The notes below the pieces were generated by a model. The model saw nothing but the letters and a program-made list of their open reading frames with translations, was not told the origin of the DNA and did not search any database. Made by a program: the position numbers and the translations under genes. 12,072 nt of DNA from Opitutia bacterium (GTDB taxonomy: Bacteria > Verrucomicrobiota > Verrucomicrobiia > Opitutales > Coraliomargaritaceae), in NCBI GenBank assembly GCA_003503355.1, contig DOCS01000083.1, forward strand, positions 1 to 12,072. Reading direction: 5' to 3'. Of this stretch, positions 5,332-12,072 are shown in pieces. Positions within the stretch are counted from its first letter, which is position 1. Each line of letters opens with the position of its first letter.

Positions 5332-7720
5332 TGTTTGGTGCTGTTGGGGCGCTTTCAGTTTTGACTGTTTTCTTGTCGTTCACCTCCTTGGGGTATTCGA
5401 CTCGAGAGTGCAACATATTGAGGAGGGTAAAGGTAAAGCTGCTGCGAATTTGATGCAGCTCTTTGAAGGTCAGTGGACATTCGTCGAGTTGGCCGTCTTC
5501 GATGCGGCTCTTGAACAAATTGTCGATGAGTTCTTCGATCGCGGGTTGGGTCACTTTTTTTAAGCTGCGGCTGGCCGCTTCGACACTGTCGGCAAAAAAG
5601 ATGATCGCACTTTCCTTGAAGGCGGGACGTGGACCATCGTAACGGTACGTGCTTTCGTCGACTTTTTGGCTGTCGTGCTTTTTGATTTTTTCGGTGAAGG
5701 GCAGATCGGTCTGTTGGTTCTGCTGTTGTTGTGCCTGATGGTAGAAGTATTGGATCAGCCCGGTCCCGTGGTGCTGACGTATGACGTCCATAATGACGCG
5801 CGGCAGTTGGTATTTTCGGGCGAGTTCGACGCCTTCTTTGACGTGCGCCTTGATCACCAGTGCACTCATCGAGGGAGCCTTCTGGGCGTGCGGGTTAATG
5901 CCGCCTTTTTGATTCTCTACAAAATATTCCGGTTTTACGAGTTTACCGATGTCATGGTAAAAGCAGCAAGCACGGCAAAGTAGCGGGCTGGCACCGATCG
6001 CTGCAGCGGCGTTCTCGGACAGGTTGGCCACCATCAGGCTATGGTGGTAGGTGCCGGGGGCTTCCATTTGCATGCGGCGCAGCAATGGGTGGTTGAAGTC
6101 TGTGAGTTCCAGCAAGGTAATCTCGGTCGTGATATTGAAGATCTGTTCGAAGATCGGCAGCAGACCGACCGCCAGAATACCAGTCAGCAGGCCCACGACG
6201 AGGGCGATAATGAATTGCTGGCCGACGAGGCCGAAGGACAGGTTGCCGAGCAGGCCGAGGAAGGCGCCGGCGACGGCCGCTGTGGCACCGGCTAGCAGAC
6301 CGGCGCGGACGAGCATGGCACGCTTGCGAATGTTGGCTGATACGAAGCTGCCAACCACGCCGGAAATCAATGCGATCAGTAGAAACTCGACCGAGTTGTC
6401 TTGGATGATGCCGAACAGTACTGCGATAATAAGGGCCGAGATCACGGCTGGAGCGGTGCCGACGAGAACGGCGACAATCATCGGTGCGAGCGCATAGGGG
6501 GCGATATACGGCAACATGCTCAACGATGGACGATTGTTGAGCGATGCGACTTCGCCGATTTCCATAATAAGGCGAACAATCAGAAGGTTGAGCAAGATGC
6601 TGACCGCTGTGATCGCAATTGCGCGGTTGCGCTTATGGATATCGCGCAGGCCTTGTTTGACATAGATCAAGACAGCTAGCAGTAACAGCAGGGTGAGTGT
6701 TACGCGCTCGAGGAAGAGTTGGTTGAAGACAAGGGAGTCGCCGCCATATATCAGTGCCGCTTCGCGATAAGCGCTGAGGCACTCGATGTCGGATGCGGTG
6801 ATGATGGCTCCCGGTTCGATGAGTGTATCGCCCTCCTCGAATTGAAGGATCGGCGGTGCGATTTCGAGGATCGCGCGTTCTGTGGCGCGCATCGTGCCGG
6901 TTGCACTGTAAAGCAGGTTGGGGTGTAAGCCGGCCCGAAATATTTCAAACAATGTGCGTGCGGTGCTTTTATTGCGGGAGAGCGCGTCGATGCGCACGCG
7001 CAAGGCAACCAGTGCGTCGTCTAGTGAACGTGCGGCGGGTAAATTGTAGCGGCCCGCTTCGTCGACCAGCTGAATGACGGTGACTTGGGGCGAGTTGCTT
7101 CCGCCATTGATGGTGGAGTAGATGCCGTCCTCGTAGAGTGCTTTGAGGACGGAGAGTGCGTCGTTGGTCAGGCTCGAGCGTTCTTTGGGGCTGGTCTGTA
7201 CGGTTAATCGAGTGATTGTCTCTGGTGCAATCTCAACTGCGGCCGCTTGAATTAGGCTGGTGGCGGTTTCTTGCAGTTTCGCCTGTACGACAGCTTCTCC
7301 TTCGGCTTCGTGATCGATCAGGGTCCTGGCGATGCTGCTGTTCAGATCGTTGATGACTGTTGTGAACGCTTGGTAAGGTTCGAATGTGCGTTGGAAGACC
7401 GGCGGCACCTGAGCCCGCACGGCGCGTATTTTCGTCTCAAGCAGTACGCTACTGGTATACTCGAAAGGGAACTCAGCCACGATACGGGAGGTCGCCGGAT
7501 GGTTGAGGATGACCTGTGGGCCCTTCGGTTTTTGGCCGAGAAAACACAGGGTCACGACCAGAGCGAAAAACAGCAAGAAGAGCCCGGATTCAACGATTCC
7601 ACTGGTTTCGAAGAACAGGGAGGCTTCGGTTTGCGCTGCGCCCCGACCTGCCTCCTTTTGTACGGGCAGTTGTTTTTCCTTTGGTTTACGACTGGATTTA
7701 GTTTTGGAAAGGGCGGCCAT
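5294..7720 (-). CDS. pgpH: PgpH/YqfF-type 7TM-HD cyclic-di-AMP phosphodiesterase
   Basis: Membrane protein predicted to hydrolyse cyclic-di-AMP in the cytoplasm. The 808 residues follow the family layout. There is a short basic N-terminus, one membrane segment (about 46-62), and an external 7TMR-HDED region (about 65-335). A bundle of some seven membrane segments follows (about 338-525), then a cytoplasmic HD domain (about 550-770). All metal-binding positions of the HD domain can be assigned: His560 in TYHHSL, His589-Asp590 in CCFYHDIGK, His626 in IKAHVKEG, His650-His651 in RQHHGT, and Asp711 in FFADSVEA. Between the HHGT and ADSVEA motifs there is a Gln-rich stretch (about 660-690) that makes this part longer than in Firmicute relatives I can recall. 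The tail after 775 is Pro/Asn-rich. The start is ATG at 7720 with no Shine-Dalgarno sequence. It lies 82 bases after phoH and overlaps ybeY. Activity on c-di-AMP is inferred from family; no c-di-AMP synthase lies in the window. Confidence 0.92.
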   Translation of the reverse strand: MAALSKTKSSRKPKEKQLPVQKEAGRGAAQTEASLFFETSGIVESGLFLLFFALVVTLCFLGQKPKGPQVILNHPATSRIVAEFPFEYTSSVLLETKIRAVRAQVPPVFQRTFEPYQAFTTVINDLNSSIARTLIDHEAEGEAVVQAKLQETATSLIQAAAVEIAPETITRLTVQTSPKERSSLTNDALSVLKALYEDGIYSTINGGSNSPQVTVIQLVDEAGRYNLPAARSLDDALVALRVRIDALSRNKSTARTLFEIFRAGLHPNLLYSATGTMRATERAILEIAPPILQFEEGDTLIEPGAIITASDIECLSAYREAALIYGGDSLVFNQLFLERVTLTLLLLLAVLIYVKQGLRDIHKRNRAIAITAVSILLNLLIVRLIMEIGEVASLNNRPSLSMLPYIAPYALAPMIVAVLVGTAPAVISALIIAVLFGIIQDNSVEFLLIALISGVVGSFVSANIRKRAMLVRAGLLAGATAAVAGAFLGLLGNLSFGLVGQQFIIALVVGLLTGILAVGLLPIFEQIFNITTEITLLELTDFNHPLLRRMQMEAPGTYHHSLMVANLSENAAAAIGASPLLCRACCFYHDIGKLVKPEYFVENQKGGINPHAQKAPSMSALVIKAHVKEGVELARKYQLPRVIMDVIRQHHGTGLIQYFYHQAQQQQNQQTDLPFTEKIKKHDSQKVDESTYRYDGPRPAFKESAIIFFADSVEAASRSLKKVTQPAIEELIDNLFKSRIEDGQLDECPLTFKELHQIRSSFTFTLLNMLHSRVEYPKEVNDKKTVKTESAPTAPNNEPSRPGNQQPV

Positions 7721-7748
7721 GCGATTGAAGTCTGGGTGTTGAAGTCAG

Positions 7749-7777
7749 CAGGCAGTAATAATAACTGAAACTGCCTG
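7749..7777. repeat. Small inverted repeat between phoH and pgpH
   Basis: CAGGCAG (7749-7755) and CTGCCTG (7771-7777) form a perfect 7-pair stem around a 15-base A/T-rich loop, in the 82-base gap between phoH and the HD-phosphodiesterase gene. No T tract follows in the transcribed (minus) direction. It could be an intra-operon processing or attenuation hairpin, but could also be incidental. Confidence 0.3.
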
Positions 7778-7802
7778 AATCCTTAAATGTGCTCAGTGCA
7801 GA

Positions 7803-8753
7803 TTATTCAGCGTTACCGGAGTAGGCGTTGATGATACTTTGCACCATAGGGTGGCGGACGACATCTTGGCCGTCAAAGTAGAAGAGCTCGAGGCCTTTGA
7901 TGTTTTTCAGTATACGGCTGGCTTCTTTGAGGCCGGATTTTTTGGATCTGGGCAGGTCGATTTGAGTAATGTCGCCAGTGATGACCATTCGGCTGCCGTC
8001 GCCCAAGCGGGTGAGAAACATCATCATTTGTTCATGGCTGGTGTTTTGCGCCTCGTCGAGTACCACGAAGGCGTTTGCCAGCGTGCGTCCGCGCATGTAA
8101 GCGAGCGGGGCGATTTCGACGATTCCGCGGTCCACCATCTGCAGCGTCTGCTCTTTACCCATCATGTCATACATCGCGTCATATAGCGGCGTTAGATAGG
8201 GCAGGATTTTTTCCTGCAGTTCGCCGGGCAGAAAGCCGAGGGCTTCGCCGGCTTCGACGGCTGGACGGGTTAAAATGATGCGATCGACTTTGCCAGCGAG
8301 CAGCTCTTTCAAGGCCATCGCCATGGCGAGATAGGTTTTGCCCGTGCCGGCTGGGCCGATGCCGAATGTGACCGAGCTACGGTCGATGCACTGTAAGTAG
8401 CGTTTTTGATTGAGCGTTTTCGGGACGATACTCTGGCGTTTAAGCCGGATCACTAGCGGCTTGTTGTAGATCTCGCGTAAATCATCGGACCTACCTTCTG
8501 CGATGCTGCGCAAGGTGTTGTGGAAGTCGGCAGTGCGAATACGAATGCCTTGCTGGCGGGCAGCATCGAGGAACGCAAAGAGGTCCTTTGCTTGCTGGAT
8601 GCCTTGTATGGAACCTTCGACCTGAACCCAGTCGTCGCGGCTGGTGAGTACGATAGCTAAAACGCTCTCGGCTTCATCGAGGTTCCGCGTGTCGTCGGCG
8701 TACAATTGGCTCAGTTGGCGTGAGCTGGGGAAGTGGATGGTCTCGGTGGGCAC
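7803..8753 (-). CDS. phoH: PhoH-like ATPase (PhoH/YbeZ family)
   Basis: Cytoplasmic P-loop ATPase related to the N-terminal half of superfamily 1 helicases, linked to RNA metabolism and functionally associated with YbeY. The 316 residues contain an N-terminal region of about 110 residues with a nucleic-acid-binding-like part (VQVEGSIQGIQQA, 43-55). The PhoH ATPase core follows: Walker A GPAGTGKT (133-140), the conserved ILTRPAVEAGEALGFLPGEL (160-179), Walker B VLDEAQN (231-237) and the VITGDITQIDLP segment (257-268). The chosen start is GTG at 8753, giving MPTETIHFPSSRQL; no Shine-Dalgarno sequence is present. It lies 30 bases after the HIT gene and ahead of pgpH and ybeY on the same strand, so one transcript is likely. 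The E. coli symbols phoH and ybeZ are both used for this family; the ybeY neighbourhood matches ybeZ best. Confidence 0.95.
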   Translation of the reverse strand: MPTETIHFPSSRQLSQLYADDTRNLDEAESVLAIVLTSRDDWVQVEGSIQGIQQAKDLFAFLDAARQQGIRIRTADFHNTLRSIAEGRSDDLREIYNKPLVIRLKRQSIVPKTLNQKRYLQCIDRSSVTFGIGPAGTGKTYLAMAMALKELLAGKVDRIILTRPAVEAGEALGFLPGELQEKILPYLTPLYDAMYDMMGKEQTLQMVDRGIVEIAPLAYMRGRTLANAFVVLDEAQNTSHEQMMMFLTRLGDGSRMVITGDITQIDLPRSKKSGLKEASRILKNIKGLELFYFDGQDVVRHPMVQSIINAYSGNAE

Positions 8754-8783
8754 GGCGAAAAGGAAAGCGTGAGTGGTGAACGT

Positions 8784-9326
<543 letters not shown>

Positions 9327-9464
9327 AAAAATATGCGCACAAGACTAGATGCTTTATGGTTGTGCGTCGATTGTTTATTGAGAGCAAGTGAGTCTGCATT
9401 TTTAGTGACTATCCCCACGGTCGCACGCCTTTTCGGAGTTGCCTTTAGGGTGCGGGCAAACCTT

Positions 9465-9470
9465 TATAAG
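9465..9470 (+). promoter_or_regulatory. Possible -10 element for the exosortase-glgA operon
   Basis: TATAAG sits in the 182-base divergent region between the HIT gene and the exosortase gene. Candidate -35 hexamers are TTTAGG (9444-9449, 15-base spacer) or TTGCCT (9439-9444, 20-base spacer); neither spacing is ideal. Transcription from here would begin near 9477, which favours the GTG at 9509 over the TTG at 9479 as the start of the exosortase. No clear promoter could be picked for the leftward HIT gene. Confidence 0.25.
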
Positions 9471-9508
9471 CGTCTGCCTTGGATGAACCCCCGTCGCCTT
9501 TTTTTTGC

Positions 9509-10567
9509 GTGAGTGATACAGTCTCAGATTTTAGTTTTAAAAACCTAGCCCGCGATCAAATCATAGCCGTCTGCATGGTGATCGGCTTTGTCGTCTACAT
9601 GGTCTGGGATCAGATCTACTGGTGGGGCGAGCGCGAGGACTACAGTTTTGGTTACTTGGTGCCGCTGTTTTCAGCGTATGTGATCTATGATCGATGGCCG
9701 ATGATTCGGAGCTATTTGCTGCGTGGGCAAGGGCCTGATGCGGTGGTGTCGGCTCCTAATCTGGCGGGCAAGTTCGATCGGTTCACTCGATTGGTTGAAT
9801 GCCTCGCACTCGCGGTGTTTTTCGCGGGGTTAGCGCTGTTTGCCATCGGTGCGTTGTTGCGCTCGGTCACCGGGCCACAGAATCCGGCCTCGCTGGCGAT
9901 CGCCGCGGGTTTTTCGGGTCTGCTCCTCAGTGTGGTTTTCATTATGGCTAAAGAACGGGCCGACGGTCAACCGATGCCGTTAACAAGCCGGCTGTCGCTG
10001 ACCGCTTTGTTTCTTTTTCCCGCTTTGATCTGGCTGATTTCGGCGCCGCTGGTGTCTGTATTGGAGACGCAAGTTCGCGTGTTTTTGCTCACTAAGGTAA
10101 CCATTGTGGTGTTTAGTATTTTTGACATCCTTGGCTATGAATTGGAGCGCGAGGGGAATGTCCTGGTGCTGCCTGAAGGCCAGGTGGGTGTGGAGGAGGC
10201 CTGCTCGGGAATCCGCTCGTTGACTGCTTGTCTGTTTGCCGGTTCGTTTCTCGCTGCAGTCTTTTTGAATCGTTTTTGGAAAAAACTGTTGTTGGTCGTT
10301 GCGGCGATGGGGTTTGCTGTGCTGACGAACTTGCTGCGCAGTCTGTTTCTGACGTTATGGGCTTACTATTATGGCTCGCATGCTATCGATGAGCATTGGG
10401 TGTTACCTCTAATTGGTGATATTGGCAGTGTACATGACGTTACGGGATTTGCGATTTTAGGCTGCACGTGTGTGGGACTAATCTTATTGCTGCCGATTTT
10501 TAACTTCCGGCTCACCGACTTTGCTCAAATAGAAGAGGAGACGACTCCGCCGGTGGACGAGCATTAA
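9509..10567 (+). CDS. Exosortase (exosortase/archaeosortase family transpeptidase)
   Basis: Integral inner-membrane cysteine protease/transpeptidase that cuts C-terminal sorting signals of the PEP-CTERM type, usually in bacteria making exopolysaccharide. The 352 residues include about eight hydrophobic segments, beginning at about 17-33 and 95-118. The invariant residues are visible: Cys232 in EEACSGIRS, Arg277 in LTNLLRSLFL and His309 in GSVHDVTGF, in the usual order and spacing. The region between (LPEGQVGVEEACSG) is a classic exosortase pattern. I chose GTG at 9509; an in-frame TTG at 9479 would add 10 residues (MDEPPSPFFC), and neither has a Shine-Dalgarno sequence. I see no EpsI-type extra domain at the C-terminus. 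The stop is 4 bases before glgA, so both are likely co-transcribed. The decayed PEP-CTERM gene at 2917-3652 shows that matching substrates exist or existed in this genome. Confidence 0.93.
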   Translation: MSDTVSDFSFKNLARDQIIAVCMVIGFVVYMVWDQIYWWGEREDYSFGYLVPLFSAYVIYDRWPMIRSYLLRGQGPDAVVSAPNLAGKFDRFTRLVECLALAVFFAGLALFAIGALLRSVTGPQNPASLAIAAGFSGLLLSVVFIMAKERADGQPMPLTSRLSLTALFLFPALIWLISAPLVSVLETQVRVFLLTKVTIVVFSIFDILGYELEREGNVLVLPEGQVGVEEACSGIRSLTACLFAGSFLAAVFLNRFWKKLLLVVAAMGFAVLTNLLRSLFLTLWAYYYGSHAIDEHWVLPLIGDIGSVHDVTGFAILGCTCVGLILLLPIFNFRLTDFAQIEEETTPPVDEH

Positions 10568-10571
10568 TACG

Positions 10572-12065
10572 ATGGAGCCTCGGCGTAAGATTCTGATGGT
10601 CGCGCCCGAAATGGCGCCTTTTGTTAAGGTTGGTGGGTTGGGCGATGTAGTAGGGGCACTGTCCAAGGCGCTGGATGCGCGTGGCCACGATGTGCGTATT
10701 GTGATGCCCAAGTATGCGGGATTGTGTCATGTCGATTCGGCCCGGCCCAGAAATCGACCGTTACGGGTTCGGTTGGGGGGGCATGAGCTTTATGCACGCC
10801 TGTGGGACTGCGAATTGCCCGGCTCCGGTGCCAACTGTTACCTTTTGGAGTTTAACCAATATTATGAGCATGCCGCGGTGTATGTTGGCCCGAGTGGCAA
10901 TGAGGAGCACAACGGCCAGCGTTTCGCGTTTTTGTGCCGAGCGGCGGTTGATCTATGCTACTATTTGGATTGGATTCCAGACGTCGTCCATTGTCACGAC
11001 TGGGCGACCGGGCTAACGCCGATTTATTTAAATACCACGGAATTGAATCAACCGATGGGGCGCGCCGCTTCGCTAATGACGCTTCATAATATGCATCATC
11101 AAGGGTGGTTTCACCGCGATCTGGTCGATTTCGCAGGGTTACCACCATCGGTGTTCCGCTCCGACTGTCTGGAGTCAATGGGCGAAGTGAATATGTTGAA
11201 GGGGGGAGTGTATCACTCGACAAAAATTAATACGGTTAGCCCAACCCACGCCCGGGAAATACAAGAGCCAGAGGGCGGAGGAGGGCTACATCATGTTCTG
11301 CGCTATCGCGCAGCTGATCTGCTCGGTGTGATCAACGGCGTCGATGGCAGCGAGTGGAACCCAGCAACGGACGCATTACTGCCCGCAACATATTCGGCGA
11401 ATGATTTGAACGGCAAAGCGCTGTGTAAGGCACAGATGCAGCAGACTTATGGCCTGGAGGTGAATGCGGACATTCCCGTATTTGCAGTGATTTCACGTCT
11501 CGCGGAGCAGAAGGGGCTCGATTTGTTGGCCGCGATTGGTGACCGTCTTATGGCCAGTATGAAGATACAGATTGCGGTACTGGGCATCGGCGATCCTGAA
11601 TTGGAGTCTGCGTTTCGAGTATTGGCGGCGCGTCACCCCGGCCGTTTCGGGACTCATATAGGTTTTAACAATAAGTTGGCGCACCTAACAGAGGCAGGTG
11701 CAGATTTCTTTCTGATGCCAAGTCGCTTCGAGCCCTGTGGCTTGAATCAGATGTATTCGATGATTTACGGTACGCCTCCGATTGTTCGTGCTACTGGAGG
11801 GTTGATTGACTCGGTTGAGCAATACATTGAAGGGCAAGGCGCTGGCACGGGATTCGTGTTTCAAGATGCGACGCCGGATGCCCTCTATTATACGATTGGT
11901 TGGGCGTGTTCGACCTATTATGATCGACCAGAAGAGTACGCAAAACTACAGCAAAATGGGATGCAACGCGACTTTAGTTGGGACGCTTCCGCGAGTACTT
12001 ACGAAGATCTCTACAGCTGGGCGGTGGATGCTCGGAATGCCGCTTTCGCCTCCAAGATTTCATAA
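10572..12065 (+). CDS. glgA: Glycogen synthase (ADP-glucose type, GT5)
   Basis: Transfers glucose from ADP-glucose to the growing alpha-1,4-glucan in the cytoplasm. The 497 residues cover the complete two-lobed (GT-B) glycosyltransferase, slightly longer than the E. coli enzyme. Visible motifs are the N-terminal nucleotide-sugar site Lys19-Val-Gly-Gly-Leu in MAPFVKVGGLGDV, VVHCHDW, LMTLHNMHHQGWF, INGVDGSEWNP, ISRLAEQKGLDLL, and the catalytic SRFEPCGLNQMYSM (384-397, with Glu387), then the TGGLIDSV segment. The start is ATG at 10572; there is no Shine-Dalgarno sequence, and coupling to the upstream stop 4 bases away is plausible. The stop at 12063-12065 is in the window, so the gene is complete. 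ADP-glucose specificity is the family expectation, not proven here. Confidence 0.96.
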   Translation: MEPRRKILMVAPEMAPFVKVGGLGDVVGALSKALDARGHDVRIVMPKYAGLCHVDSARPRNRPLRVRLGGHELYARLWDCELPGSGANCYLLEFNQYYEHAAVYVGPSGNEEHNGQRFAFLCRAAVDLCYYLDWIPDVVHCHDWATGLTPIYLNTTELNQPMGRAASLMTLHNMHHQGWFHRDLVDFAGLPPSVFRSDCLESMGEVNMLKGGVYHSTKINTVSPTHAREIQEPEGGGGLHHVLRYRAADLLGVINGVDGSEWNPATDALLPATYSANDLNGKALCKAQMQQTYGLEVNADIPVFAVISRLAEQKGLDLLAAIGDRLMASMKIQIAVLGIGDPELESAFRVLAARHPGRFGTHIGFNNKLAHLTEAGADFFLMPSRFEPCGLNQMYSMIYGTPPIVRATGGLIDSVEQYIEGQGAGTGFVFQDATPDALYYTIGWACSTYYDRPEEYAKLQQNGMQRDFSWDASASTYEDLYSWAVDARNAAFASKIS

Positions 12066-12072
12066 GCGGAGC

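Noticed and set aside
9479..9508. TTG at 9479 as the exosortase start
   Set aside because: TTG is the weakest start codon, and a possible -10 element at 9465-9470 would place transcription start right at it. GTG at 9509 is in frame and gives a normal N-terminus. It cannot be fully excluded.

Overview
This 12 kb window reads as ordinary chromosome from a Gram-negative bacterium of the Planctomycetota-Verrucomicrobiota-Chlamydiota group. It most resembles an opitutal/puniceicoccal Verrucomicrobiota such as a Coraliomargarita-like organism. That placement is inferred from an exosortase together with a decayed PEP-CTERM protein gene, from the phoH - HD-phosphodiesterase - ybeY cluster, and from start sites that lack Shine-Dalgarno sequences. 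It is not proven by any marker gene in the window.

Region by region. (1) Positions 1-2710, plus strand: the protein quality-control operon tig (3' part only) - clpP - clpX, followed by a hairpin that probably ends transcription. (2) Positions 2711-3652: nearly 1 kb without an intact gene. It holds two clear hairpins and a heavily decayed plus-strand gene whose last part still resembles a PEP-CTERM sorting tail (V-A-P-G-P, hydrophobic segment, basic end). (3) Positions 3649-9326, minus strand, transcribed right to left: a HIT-family nucleotide hydrolase/phosphorylase, PhoH-like ATPase, PgpH-type 7TM-HD cyclic-di-AMP phosphodiesterase, YbeY endoribonuclease, and then, after a 114-base gap, a membrane fatty acid desaturase. 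The first four are close together and probably form one operon for RNA maturation and nucleotide signalling. (4) Positions 9479-12065, plus strand, divergent from the HIT gene: an exosortase and, 4 bases later, a glycogen synthase, probably co-transcribed.

How they fit together: ClpXP and trigger factor handle folding and degradation. PhoH, YbeY, PgpH and the HIT protein cover rRNA maturation/RNA metabolism and removal of signalling nucleotides. The desaturase adjusts membrane lipids. The exosortase would process PEP-CTERM proteins at the cell surface, and the pseudogene at 2917-3652 looks like a dead member of that substrate class.

I found no convincing new system. The best leads are the PEP-CTERM pseudogene, a perfect 28-base palindrome inside clpX, a His-to-Asp change in the YbeY metal motif, and the complete absence of Shine-Dalgarno sequences.
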